The notes beneath the pieces were generated by a model. The model was not told where the DNA came from, made no database searches, and saw only the letters and a program-made list of their open reading frames with translations. Below are positions 35,293 through 44,819 of a DNA stretch of 64,000 nt, one piece after another (within the stretch, counting starts at the first letter, position 1; each line of letters starts with the position of its first letter). Location: positions 62,001 through 126,000 of the forward strand of contig NZ_JOIX01000017.1 in the NCBI RefSeq assembly GCF_000720175.1, read 5' to 3'. This DNA comes from Streptomyces sp. NRRL S-337. Lineage in GTDB: Bacteria; Actinomycetota; Actinomycetes; Streptomycetales; Streptomycetaceae. Made by a program: the position numbers and the translations under genes.

Positions 35293-36274
35293 TCAGTGCG
35301 TGGTCTCGTGGGTTGTGGTGTGGTCGGTGGTGGGGCAGGAGATGTTCCAGGAGTCGGCGGATCTCTGCCACGGTGAGAGGGACGATGCTGCTGGTGGGGT
35401 CGTTTCTGCAGCCCCCTTTGCGGCGTCGGCTGCGAGGGCCGTGAGGAAGGCATGGGCAAGCATGGCCAGCGTGATGTGCCGGTACCAGCCGACGTAACGG
35501 CGGACTTCATACTCATCCAGACCGCATTGGTTCTTCGCTGCCTGGAAGCACTCCTCGATCGCCCATCGTGCGCCGGCCACCTGGGCGAGGTCTGCGACGG
35601 TGCAGGTGGTGGGCGCGTAGGCGAAGTAGTAGGCGATCTCCTCAGGCCGGGCAAGGCTGCGTCGGGCCAGCAGCACCCACCGGTGATGTGTGGGGTTGGC
35701 ACCGTCGAAAAAGCCGATGGCCGGCAGTTTCGCGCTGGCCCAGTCATAGACCCGGCGGCCTTTGGCGCCGTCGCCGCAGGAGAGCCGCTGCCAGGCATCC
35801 TCCCGAGCCTGGGCCATCAGCTCGTCGATCCGCCAGATGCCTGCCAGGCTCTTGACCTGCTGAGACTTCGGCGCCGCGACCACATAACCGACGCCAAGCT
35901 CCTCCAGCAGACGCCGGAACTTCCACTCCTGCCCATACGCCTCGTCCGCGGTGACCCACGAAGCGGGCAGCCCAGCGGCCAGGCAGCGGGTAACGATCAG
36001 CTTGGCCAGTTCACCCTTGGTCGCAAACCCCCGCTCATCAGGGATCTTCGCCGCCCGGCAGCATTCCCGGTCGCCAGTCCAGGCCTTGGGCAGATACAAC
36101 TCCCGGTCCACCAGAGCCCGTCCGTGCTTGGTGGCGTAGGCGGCAAACACCCCGATCTGGCAGTTGTCGATCTTCCCGAAGGTGCCGGTGTACTGCCGGC
36201 CCACCCCCGCAGACGTGTTGCCCTTCTTGATGAACCCTGTGTCATCGATGATCAGTATCGCTGAGCCTTCGAAG
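35293..36274 (-). pseudogene. IS701-family transposase, 5'-truncated
   Basis: The frame reads EGSAILIIDDTGFIKKGNTS, then the IS701 DDE core: DRELYLPKAWTGDRECCRAA, ASWVTADEAYGQEWKFRRL and WAIEECFQAAKNQCGLDEYE followed by YVGWYRHITLAMLAHAFL. The frame has an upstream stop just before EGSAI near 36274, so the first 90 or so residues are missing. The 3' end lies 95 bp beyond the deformylase stop. Confidence 0.85.
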
Positions 36275-36841
36275 CGAAGATGTCATCGTCGGCAGGCGTT
36301 CTTCGCCGGCCCATTGGCAATCCGTGGCGGAACAGGCGGCCCGGGGCGGGTGGATCGCGCAACGATGGGTCGAACCCCTCGTGATGACGAGCACGATCGC
36401 ACCCGGACGGGGGGCGGGGGCGATTGCCCCGGCAAGAAGGATGCGGTGCGTCATCAGCCCCATCGTCATCGGCGCAGAGTCCCGCGCGATATACGCGCGC
36501 TATCGCATCGGGGATCCCGAGAGCGGCATCATCAATGCCGGTTCCGCCGGGGCGATGGAGAACATGGTCGTACCGCTCGGATGACCGCCAACGTCGACGA
36601 GGTTCTCGGTCCTCCTCGTCCGCCGGCGCCCCGTGTCGGGCTCGGCGACTTCTACGGCACTGTCATGGCGGGGTGCCCAGTCAACGGTGCGCTTCGGGTG
36701 GTGTGAGTTATCGGCGGCCGTCGAAGGCGACGTCGAAGGCTTGCAGGGCGGGCTTCCCTCGCATGGCCCAGCGTTCGCGGCCCTTGCGGTGGGGTCCAGG
36801 CTCGTGACGGCCCAGACGCCCCCGATGCCAGGCTGGACTCA
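36275..36841. other. Decayed intergenic region
   Basis: No supportable complete gene. A plus-strand frame ends GIINAGSAGAMENMVVPLG (stop near 36584). A minus-strand tail reads RKGRERWAMRGKPALQAFDV with stop near 36714 and looks like a genuine coding C-terminus of unknown family. Confidence 0.3.
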
Positions 36842-37720
36842 GTGAGCCCCGCATGGCTTGCCGCGGCCGCGTGGAGCGCCGCGATCGGGCTCCGGCACCT
36901 GGTGGTCACCCGTGCCCACCTGCTGAGCACCTCACGGCGGGAACAACTCCTCTCCTGGCGCGCAACGACCGGGACCCAACTGACGGTGCTGTGGCAGACC
37001 TCCCCACGGCGCATGCCCCCGGCGTTGGCCCGGATCGAGCGCCGCCTCCGCGGCCTCAACCAACTCCACGCGGTGCTCACCGAGCCGGGGCCGATCCCCG
37101 CACGCCCGTTCTTCCCGCCGCTGCCGGAAACGCCAACTCCGCCTCCCCAGCCCTCCAAGAGTCACACGCGCCTCCGTCGCAGGTCCCTGTGTTGCCGACC
37201 TCGTCGCCACGGTCCCGCGAGGCCTGTGCTGGAGCCATCGCGGCAGTCCAACGTCCCTCCCCATCCCCGGCCCTGACGGTTCATCCCCTGGATGCCGCAT
37301 ACCTGGCCTCCCTCGCCGACCCGCTCGTCGCTGGCGCCCTGAGCGTGCTCGCGTTCACCCGCACCACGCAGATCACTCTTCGCAACACACGCGCCATCGA
37401 CCTCAGCGGCGACGTCACCATGCTGCGTACTCATAGCCAGGCCACCGGCACTGCCGCCTCCACGAAGTGGCCGCCTGGGCACGCCCGTTGCTGACCGGGG
37501 CACGCGCCCACCACCGCCTCGCGGCCCGCCGGCCCGAGGAAGAGCTATTCACCCCGGGCCTATCCTCGGGCGCGAGGTGCCTGCGAGCCCATGGCGAGCG
37601 TCTCTCCACGCTCAGCGAGACCTGCGGTGGGCGCCACCAGCCTGCCTGGCGTACGGGCAGCTTCCCGCCCTTGAGACGCTGTGCCTCTCCCCTGCCGAAC
37701 GTCAGGCCCACCAGCGGTGA
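36842..37720 (+). pseudogene. Unidentified coding region in several frames
   Basis: Coding-like stretches in three successive frames: AWLAAAAWSAAIGLRHLVVT and TQLTVLWQTSPRRMPPALAR; YLASLADPLVAGALSVLAFT; VAAWARPLLTGARAHHRLAA; ending LPALETLCLSPAERQAHQR. The order looks like one protein broken by at least two frameshifts, perhaps related to mobile-element proteins. I cannot name the family. Confidence 0.35.
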
Positions 37721-37889
37721 CCACGGCACGTCCCTGCCCCCGCCCACCGAAACACCAGTGTGGCCAGCACCGAAGGGTCGTTCCGGCGATAGGGATCGTC
37801 GGGGAAATGACATGGGGTTTCGTCATCAATGTCAGTTCCGTTCGTCATCAACTGTCAGTGCAGAAAACGAGATCAGGCACCCTTTTCAG

Positions 37890-38590
37890 ACCACCCCCCG
37901 TGTGGCGCCTTCGGCGAAGAAGGGAGCGCGGTCACGGCAGACGATCTCGATGCCGGGACGCTTGGCGAGCCAGGCCGCGAGCGTGTCCGCTTCCCTGTCC
38001 GGCAGGAGGTCGACCGGTGGACGTGTCTAGACGTCGACGAGCACAGTTCCGTAGATTCGGCCTCTGCGCTGGGCGTATTCGTCCACGCCGAGCACGCGGG
38101 ACGGCGCGACGGGAGGATCCGGCAGCACGGAGACCAGTCTTAGCAGGGTGTTGCGGCTGACCGGCGCCTCGAAGACGTTCGTCATCCGGTAGCCGGCCCG
38201 GCCCGCGAGCGCGAGGCCGACCGCGACCAGCGCGGAGCGTAGCCGCTCGGTCCGTCGGCCGAACCGACGGGTGAGTCCCGGCACCTGCTCGGCGAACGTC
38301 CTGCGTTGGCAGGTCTCCTCCGCGCAGACAAAGCGACGCACCCGCAGAGACATCACAAGCAGCTTGCCGGCCGCTGGCAAATCACGAGGAAACCGCAGGT
38401 AAGAGCCGTGTATTCGCCTTGACCAGCCCTCGCATCCCGGGCAGGCCGCTTGCCTGGCAGTCGTGCGGGCCTCGCCCCGGACAGCCGTGTCGGTCACCCC
38501 GACGGACACCACCGACACATCGTCAACCGAGAAGAACAGCAGCTCATCCAGCTGCAGCAGCACGTCGCTCACGACGAAGGACTGTCGACC
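37890..38590 (-). pseudogene. ISL3-family transposase with internal amber stop, 3'-truncated
   Basis: The zinc-ribbon N-terminus (ACPGCEGWSRRIHGSYLR, VCAEETCQRRTFAEQVPGL) and the start of the catalytic domain (PSRVLGVDEYAQRRGRIYG) are intact to VLVDV. An in-frame TAG at 38029-38027 follows, where a glutamate codon is expected. The same frame then continues [20 protein letters not shown] to [14 protein letters not shown], where homology ends. One nonsense mutation plus loss of the last third. Confidence 0.8.
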
Positions 38591-38599
38591 ACGCCGCAC

Positions 38600-38930
38600 T
38601 CCAACCGGACGATTTTCGGGCGACCTCAGTCCTCATCACACAAAGATCAACAGTCACCCTGCATACACGACCACAAGAAGTGGACCAGAGCCCCTGGAGA
38701 GTGACACAGCCAACCGAGCAGCAGCATACCGGCGAGGGCCACGGCGGACAGCGGAACGCAGCAGGCACCGCCCACGCAGGCGACACCCGCGTGAACGAAC
38801 ACCACGACGGAACCTGTCTGGTCGATCCGCAGCTGCCGAGCCGTCCCGCGATCCCCACAAGAATGATGGCCCCGACCTCTCCCAGGCCGGGGCCATCGCG
38901 TCGTGCCGGGTGGCCGGCACCCTTCTGTTC
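38600..38930. other. Spacer between ISL3 remnant and P450 gene
   Basis: About 330 bases. A hydrophobic minus-strand frame exists (SVVVFVHAGVACVGGACCVP...) but it has no ribosome site and no family match. Nothing else supportable. Confidence 0.3.
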
Positions 38931-40118
38931 CTACCAGGCGACCGGTAGACGCTCGGGAATGCGCTTCATGAAGCGGGTGCGCCATACGAGTTGGTCTACA
39001 GGGACGGCCAGGTGCAGACCAGACATGCGGGCGGTGAGGGCCTCGATCGCGATCTCGATGTACTTCTTCCCCAGCGGAACAGCGGGGCAGTAATGCCCGC
39101 CGTAACCAAACGAGAGGTGAGCGGCCGCGTTGGGCCGGTCGATGTCGATGCGGTGCGGGTCGGGGAACACGCTCTCGTCGGTGTTGGCGGCCTCGACCAG
39201 GACGAGGACGAGTTCGCCCTTCTTGATCTCTGTGTCACCGAGCTGTATGTCTTCCATGGCCAGGCGGGGCAGCCCGTCGGCGATGGACAGGTTCACGCGC
39301 AGCAGCTCGTCCACGGCGGCCGGTATCCTGCCGGGCTCCGCGCACAACTGTCCCCATACATCGGGGTTCTGAAGGAGTGTGAAGACGGCCATGGTCAGGG
39401 CGCCCATGGTGGAGATGACGCCGGCGCCGAACATCGTGACGCCGACGGTGGCCAGCATCTCGTCGGTCAGATGCGCATAGTCGGGGTCACCACGGAGGGC
39501 GGCGAGTTCGGCCATGAGCCCACCGGTTGCGGGGTCGTTGAGCCGCCCGGTCATATGGGCGATATCCCGGTCCCAGTTCAGGCGCGCCCCGGTGATGGGG
39601 CATGCCGAGTTCATGAACGCGATGTCGAGACTGGCCGCCAAGCGCGGCGCGTCATCGCGGGGGATGCCGAGGATGTGGCAGTGGAGGTGCTCGGCGTAGG
39701 GGCTGGCGAACCGTCCGCGCAGGTCGACGGGCGCGCCGTAGCCGAGGATGCCGTCGACCAGGTGGGCGGCATGACCGGTTATCCACTCCGTCAGGCCACC
39801 GGCCCTGGGATTGATCGCCTTGAGTACGGCCTTGCGCAGACCCGCGCCGGTGATGTTGCCCATGTTGTTGACCACCTCGGGCGGGATGGTCAGCGCATAC
39901 TGCCGGGGAACACCGGGAGCGGACGTGTCCTTGAGGCTGAAGCGGGGGTCTTCGAGTACCTGCCTGCACAGGTCGTAGGAAGAGACGAGCCATGCCTCAT
40001 CCCCGGCGATGGTGCGCACCCGCGTGACCGGGGTGGCGCGCAGCTGCTCGATCTCCGGGGGAAGGCGGTCGCCGCGCGGGGAGAACGGGAAGTCGATAAG
40101 GGTCCGGGCGGTCGTCAC
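38931..40118 (-). CDS. Cytochrome P450, CYP121-like (mycocyclosin synthase type)
   Basis: This 395-residue P450 aligns throughout with my recollection of Mycobacterium tuberculosis CYP121 (396 aa): EVVNNMGNITGAGLRKAV, the I-helix TMFGAGVISTMGAL (with the Ser that replaces the acid/alcohol pair), NLSIADGLPRLAMEDIQLGD, KKGELVLVLVEAAN, and the C-terminus VPVDQLVWRTRFMKRIPERL. The substrate-contact Arg in WRTRF is kept. The heme loop is FGYGGHYCPAVPLG, with Ala where most P450s have Gly. CYP121 couples the two tyrosines of cyclo(Tyr-Tyr). GTG 40118 matches the CYP121 N-terminus and overlaps the upstream stop (GTGA); ATG 40127 is the alternative. Confidence 0.88.
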   Translation of the reverse strand: MTTARTLIDFPFSPRGDRLPPEIEQLRATPVTRVRTIAGDEAWLVSSYDLCRQVLEDPRFSLKDTSAPGVPRQYALTIPPEVVNNMGNITGAGLRKAVLKAINPRAGGLTEWITGHAAHLVDGILGYGAPVDLRGRFASPYAEHLHCHILGIPRDDAPRLAASLDIAFMNSACPITGARLNWDRDIAHMTGRLNDPATGGLMAELAALRGDPDYAHLTDEMLATVGVTMFGAGVISTMGALTMAVFTLLQNPDVWGQLCAEPGRIPAAVDELLRVNLSIADGLPRLAMEDIQLGDTEIKKGELVLVLVEAANTDESVFPDPHRIDIDRPNAAAHLSFGYGGHYCPAVPLGKKYIEIAIEALTARMSGLHLAVPVDQLVWRTRFMKRIPERLPVAW

Positions 40119-40828
40119 TGGTGGCATCCTTCCGTGAGAGCGCCGGCGGGGGTGATCACGGCATGGCCCTGGTTGCGTGTGGCGCGCAGGCCATGTCCGC
40201 GGGAGTACAGGAGGTCGGCCATCGGCAATGCCTGGTGGTAGCAGTTGAGCGATGAGGGAACGCCCATGATTGCGGGGGTGTCGATGAACAGCGGAGCCTC
40301 GGCACAGATGTAGGCGAGGCAGACCTGACGCTGGCGGTCCGTGGGCTCCTGCCCCCCGAGAACCTTGCTGGTCAGGAACTGGACCACAAGCTGATCACAG
40401 ACATCGCGGAATCCCGGGTCCGTGGACAGCCGATCGTCGAGGCTCTCACGTATGACCCGATAGGCGGGGATGTCCAGCAGCGCGGACATGGGGCGGCCGC
40501 GGAGCCTGATGCCGTCCGGGTCTTGCGAGGCAACGGCGGCGGTCACCTTGGCCCGTACGCCGCGCAGGTTCTTCACGGCCTTGCGCTGGGCGTCGACAGC
40601 CGGGTATCCCAGCGCCTCATACATGTCGGCGACATGCAGATCCGTATAGATGAGATCCACCTGACGGAAGTTCTCCAATCCCCAGGCGGCGAGGCCGAGG
40701 ACGCGCTGATGGGTGAAGTAGGAGTTCCCCGGAGAGATGCCGATGACGGCGTGATCGCCTTCGTCGGTGATGACCTGGCAGTGCGGGGTGTACGGACGGA
40801 CGTGAAAAGTCTCGGTCGCTGTCGTCAA
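40115..40828 (-). CDS. Cyclodipeptide synthase (tRNA-dependent)
   Basis: This 237-residue CDPS uses aminoacyl-tRNAs to make a diketopiperazine. The catalytic serine is in VIGISPGNSYF (Ser32). The Tyr/Glu pair is in LAYICAEAPLF (Tyr173, Glu177, the AlbC Tyr178/Glu182 spacing). VKNLRGVRAKV is the basic tRNA-facing helix and FIDTPAIMGVPSSLNCYHQ is the C-terminal pocket. The start is a TTG (40828) behind GGGGG. The CYP121-like partner implies cyclo(Tyr-Tyr) as product; that is inference from the pair. Confidence 0.9.
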   Translation of the reverse strand: MTTATETFHVRPYTPHCQVITDEGDHAVIGISPGNSYFTHQRVLGLAAWGLENFRQVDLIYTDLHVADMYEALGYPAVDAQRKAVKNLRGVRAKVTAAVASQDPDGIRLRGRPMSALLDIPAYRVIRESLDDRLSTDPGFRDVCDQLVVQFLTSKVLGGQEPTDRQRQVCLAYICAEAPLFIDTPAIMGVPSSLNCYHQALPMADLLYSRGHGLRATRNQGHAVITPAGALTEGCHQ

Positions 40829-41555
40829 GAGACAATGCCCCCTACATACCGCTAGTCCCTGGGAACCCCGTGTTCCCGGTGTGGCGGCGACACCAAAACC
40901 TAGCCGACCGCCGGTTCCGGATCAGGCCGAACCGGACAGTAACACGCAGTACAGACCATCCAGTCGAATTCATGCAATGTTCACAAGCGCGGCCTGATGG
41001 CCGGGTCCACCGGCCATGGAACGTGAGCCTTCCACGCCACGTGGCGCCGAACCGCCCCCGCCCGGGGCAGGCGAACTCCATCCGAGACAGCACAGCCCCG
41101 CCACACCGCACGGCCGCGACCTGTCCGGGCAGGGGACGGCAGGTCGACTCGGCCGCCTCGGTGGGCAGTTGCCGCATCGGCGGGCAGTTGCTCGGCCCAT
41201 CGGCGGGCGACGCGTTCTCACGCGCCGCGCCAGGTCGGGGCGGAGGTGCCGGTCAGCCGACGGGCCATCATCTGAAGGCGGAGCGGCTGGTGATTCGACC
41301 TGAGCGACGTGATCGAGCTGAAGGCCACCAGTGAGGGATGCCGGGCGTGGGGGCACCAGCCCGCGTGGGGTGTTCGTGCCGCTCGGCCCGGTTCAGTTGG
41401 TGCGGTCGGACCAGCCTGCGGGGAGGTCGGCGGGGGCGACGGAGATGAGCTGGTCGTCGTTCTCGCCGACGCGCTCGAAGAGCGATGAGAAGCGACAGCA
41501 TCAGTGTTCGCTGACGAGCGGAGTGCCGTACCAGGTGGAATCTGGCGCCCACGAG
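40829..41555. other. Upstream region of the CDPS gene and a decayed fragment
   Basis: No complete gene. The CDPS promoter must lie near 40840-41000 but no convincing hexamers stand out. At 41540-41398 the minus strand reads a coding-like tail (RFSSLFERVGENDDQLISVA, ending WSDRTN), preceded in the same frame by a TGA at about 41503, probably the C-terminus of a lost gene. Confidence 0.3.
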
Positions 41556-42587
41556 CTACTGGATGCTCCAACCGTGCGGGTGGTCGGGATCGGTGGGGCA
41601 GGCGAAGACGTTGAGTTCGCCGAATCTGCCCACGGTGACGCCTGTGGGGGTGGCGCATCGATGGGTTGTCAGGCCTCGGTCCTCAAGCGGCTTCCAGCTT
41701 CCACTGCCACCGTCCCATTCCGAGCTGTCGATGGTCAGCAGCAGGTGCATCGGTGTCCTGCAGGTCTGACAGTCCATGGGGTACGGATCGGTGGCGTGCC
41801 AGGAGGCGAAGCCGCCGACGCGCCAGCCGGGCGGAATGGACAGGTCGTACTGGTAGCCGACCGGATCTGTCGCATTCTCGTCATCCGACTGATCGGCCTC
41901 CTCTTCCTGGGCTTCCTCCCAGGCGTCGAGCCGGGCGCACAGCCGCTCGGGCAGGAGGCCGGCGAATGGGTGGCTGACCACCTGCTCCGGGTGCAGCACG
42001 CACGGCTCGGGCACGAACCCGTCGGACCCGACGACGGGCGGCTGTGGGGGTGTGGCCAGCACTTCCCCGACTTGCCGCGACCGCCGCCAGCGAAGGTGCA
42101 GCTGCAGGTCGTATCGGCTCGGGCCGTGCGCGTTGAAAGGGCACCAGAACACCTGAAGCAGGTCGCAGTCGTCCGGCCCCGCCGGGAGGTCCGGGATATC
42201 TCGCCGGTACAGCTGCGCCAGGCCGATCATCGGCAGCGGATCCGTCTCCGACGCCTCGGGCAGCCGGTGCTCCAGGCGCAGCTCGGCCAGGAGCTCTTTT
42301 TCCTCCTCCGTGGGGCCCGGGCTCTGTTCCCGGGCCCATGCAGCAGCCAGGATGCGCCGGGAGCGATGGACGTCGGCCGGGCGCCGACCCCGCCGGTGGC
42401 CGTGGGCCTCACCGCATACAGGCCACGGCTCGTCCACCGGCCACAGCATCGGACCGCCCACCGAGCTGGCCGACATCGGTGGGCTGCCCGGCCGCGGGTG
42501 GAGCCGCGTCGTCGTACCCCGGTAAGCAGCCAATTCCGGGAAAAGCACCTCGGCATCGAGGGGGCGTGGGGGCGTGGTCCTCGTCAT
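41556..42587 (-). CDS. DUF1963 (YwqG)-like conserved protein
   Basis: This 343-residue cytosolic protein has LHPRPGSPPMSASSVGGPML, LPMIGLAQLYRRDIPDLPAG, CDLLQVFWCPFNAHGPS, EPCVLHPEQVVSHPF, YQYDLSIPPGWRVGGFASW and DCQTCRTPMHLLLTIDSSEW, which match actinobacterial DUF1963/YwqG-like proteins. The final third resembles a beta-rich fold with a CxxC pair. Function unknown. The ATG at 42587 fits the family N-terminus. Confidence 0.75.
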   Translation of the reverse strand: MTRTTPPRPLDAEVLFPELAAYRGTTTRLHPRPGSPPMSASSVGGPMLWPVDEPWPVCGEAHGHRRGRRPADVHRSRRILAAAWAREQSPGPTEEEKELLAELRLEHRLPEASETDPLPMIGLAQLYRRDIPDLPAGPDDCDLLQVFWCPFNAHGPSRYDLQLHLRWRRSRQVGEVLATPPQPPVVGSDGFVPEPCVLHPEQVVSHPFAGLLPERLCARLDAWEEAQEEEADQSDDENATDPVGYQYDLSIPPGWRVGGFASWHATDPYPMDCQTCRTPMHLLLTIDSSEWDGGSGSWKPLEDRGLTTHRCATPTGVTVGRFGELNVFACPTDPDHPHGWSIQ

Positions 42588-43078
42588 GGAACGCGACTTT
42601 AGACACCCGGGCGACCCCGGCCTTCGGACACCCCGGCAGCAACTTCGCAGTGCCGGTGCTGCTGTCGGAAGCCGGGTTCTGGCACAACTTCTGTAATGAC
42701 GGCCCATCGGTCGGGTGGCCGGTTCGACGCCCGCGGAAGACCTGCAGGCCGACAGGTTGATCCGACGCGGATACGTGTGGGGACGGTGCTCTGTCACGCA
42801 GGTTGCGCCAGAACCCGAGTTCCGACAGCACTGGGCCTTCCTCCCGGGCCGAGTGTGGCCGTCGCTTCCCACAGCCATCGAGGAAGGGCCACCCCGGGGC
42901 TGAAACCGACGACCTCGCCTAGCTAGTCGGGAGTCGCGTATTCCTCAGCGGTAAGAGTGCTTCGTCACCGTGCGTGATCGCAGGGTGGGTAGTGGCGGCA
43001 GGTGCCGCCCCGGATGATCTAGAGTTCCCGCGGCGGACAGTTGACCCGCCGCACAGACACTCGACTCAGGGGTGGGGA
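42588..43078. other. Divergent intergenic region
   Basis: About 490 bases between the DUF1963-like gene (minus) and the secreted-protein gene (plus). I see no supportable gene or RNA; it presumably carries both promoters. Confidence 0.35.
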
Positions 43079-43930
43079 TTGATCACTTCAATATCGGCTG
43101 CTGCTCCGCAGCGGCACAGACCCTCGGCTGGGCGCCGCGCGGCCGCCGCGGCGGTGGCCGGGGGCATGGCGCTGGTGGGCGTGGGCCTCACGGCGCCGAC
43201 CGCGCACGCGGCCGACAGTGACATCTCGTTCTCGAACGTCGTGTTCAACAACGGCAAGCCCATCGTCGTCGGCATCAGCGCCGAGGTCGAGGCCCCGTTG
43301 ACGTACACGGTGAAGAGCAACGTGACGCTCGACAGCTGGTGGGTTGACGCGTACCGGGGCACGTACGGGACCAATGAGTACAAGCTCGCGGTCTTCACGA
43401 CCCGATGGAGCTGCGGCCAATCCTCCGCGGGCGGCTACACCTTCCACGACTGCGACGAGACGATCACCGTCGACCCCGACAACATGCCGGGCGGCAATGG
43501 CAATAAGCTCGTCAACAGCGACGCCACCGACTGGAAGACCGTCGGCACGGCCCTCAAGAAGGGCGGCGGTTACGACACCGACCTGCTCCCCGCGACGGTC
43601 CGCCTCCAGCGTGCCTCGCGCATCCAGAACATGAACGCCTCCCCCGAGCCCGTCACCAAGGGCAGTCCGATAACCGTTACAGGCACCGTGCAGCGCGCCA
43701 ACTGGAGTCTGCACCGCTACGACAACTACGGCGGCCGACTGGTGAAGCTGCAGTTCAAGCCCGCCGGTTCCAGCACGTACACCACGGTCAAGGAGGTCAC
43801 TGCCAGCAGTACCGGCTACCTGAAGACCACGGTTACCGCCTCCCAGGACGGCACATGGCGCTGGCGCTACAGCGGCAACACCACGACCGGCGCCAGCAAC
43901 TCCTCCGGTGACTACGTAGACGTGAACTAA
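43079..43930 (+). CDS. Secreted protein with Ig-like C-terminal domain
   Basis: This 283-residue protein has a Tat/Sec-like signal (HRPSAGRRAAAAAVAGGMAL then GVGLTAPTAHA) and a mature start ADSDISFSNVVFNNGKP. A first beta domain contains two cysteines (RWSCGQSSAGG, FHDCDETI); a second domain is Ig-like (KGSPITVTGTVQRANWS, VKLQFKPAGSSTYTTVKEV, WRWRYSGNTTTGAS). It is exported and function is unknown. TTG 43079 is the start best placed after AGGGG; the frame also extends upstream. A strong terminator follows. Confidence 0.78.
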   Translation: MITSISAAAPQRHRPSAGRRAAAAAVAGGMALVGVGLTAPTAHAADSDISFSNVVFNNGKPIVVGISAEVEAPLTYTVKSNVTLDSWWVDAYRGTYGTNEYKLAVFTTRWSCGQSSAGGYTFHDCDETITVDPDNMPGGNGNKLVNSDATDWKTVGTALKKGGGYDTDLLPATVRLQRASRIQNMNASPEPVTKGSPITVTGTVQRANWSLHRYDNYGGRLVKLQFKPAGSSTYTTVKEVTASSTGYLKTTVTASQDGTWRWRYSGNTTTGASNSSGDYVDVN

Positions 43931-43976
43931 GTCTCCTGAGCGCCCGCGACCTGCGTCTCCGCGCCTGACCGCGCAG

Positions 43977-44004
43977 GGAAGGCCCCGCTCCGGCGGGGCC
44001 TTCC
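43977..44004. terminator. Bidirectional terminator
   Basis: A perfect 12-bp stem GGAAGGCCCCGC/GCGGGGCCTTCC with a TCCG loop lies 47 bases after the secreted-protein stop, facing the convergent XRE pseudogene. Confidence 0.85.
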
Positions 44005-44029
44005 GCATGCCGGAATCTTGTCCCGTTCG

Positions 44030-44586
44030 TGCCCGGTCGACTCCTCCCACGTCCCAGAGGCTGCGGCCAGAAGGGACGGCAGGGCGCGGCCGAGGGCGGA
44101 GTACCGGGCGGCGCGGAAGTCCGCCCTCGCGCTCGACGTCTCCTGCACCAGTCGTGGCAACGGCACGGGCGCGGCGGAGGGGAGCCGGAAGAGGTAGTCC
44201 TCAAGGGGCGCGGCTGGGTCGCCTGTGGTGGGCGCGGCGTTGGCCGCGGGGGCGCCGAAGGCGGCCGTTGCTCCAGCCGCCAACGCCCCGGTGAGCAGGT
44301 TTCTACGACGCACCGCATCCTCCTCGTCCGCTGGACGCCCCACCGTATCGACCGAGGCCGGGCCGGGGACAGAAGTCCCGGTCAGTCTGTCGAGTGGGAT
44401 GTCGAGGGCTGTGGCGAATGCAAGAAGCCGGTCGTACTCCAGCCGTATGTGGCCGGCCTCGATTCGGGAGACCGCGCTCGCTGAGTAGCCGACCTCGTTT
44501 CCGATCTAGGCCTGCGTCAGCCGGGCACGGCACCGTGCGCCGCGGAGCTCGGCTCCGATCTCCTGTGCTGGTCTGGTGACGTTCAT
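44030..44586 (-). pseudogene. XRE-type regulator with an in-frame amber stop
   Basis: From ATG 44586 the frame reads NVTRPAQEIGAELRGARCRA then RLTQA, followed by TAG (44508-44506) where an HTH residue is expected. It continues in the same frame as IGNEVGYSASAVSRIEAGHI and LLAFATALDIPLDRLTG, a regular XRE helix-turn-helix, then RRRNLLTGALAAGATAAFGA and VPLPRLVQETSSARADFRAA. Homologues are about 400 residues with a TPR-like C-terminus, which is missing here after SLLAAAS. One nonsense mutation plus truncation. Confidence 0.75.
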
Positions 44587-44819
44587 AGGCGCCTCCTACG
44601 GAACTGGTGGAGGGACGACGGTAGTGCCAACTCTCCTTGGCGGGGAGGGCGTACGGATGCACACCGTATGCGGGCCTGGCACGTCGTGTGCGTACCGGCA
44701 CCGGGAATCTCCCGCGCCTGCTGACCGGTCTGCATGGTGGGTTCACGCTCGGCCGATCGGCCGGCGGGTCCTCTGACGGCGCGGCCATCGCCGGGCCGTC
44801 TGTCTGCACGGGAGGCCTT

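Noticed and set aside
38647..38985. Hydrophobic minus-strand ORF with several cysteines
   Set aside because: No ribosome site, no family match, and it overlaps the P450 3' end; probably chance.
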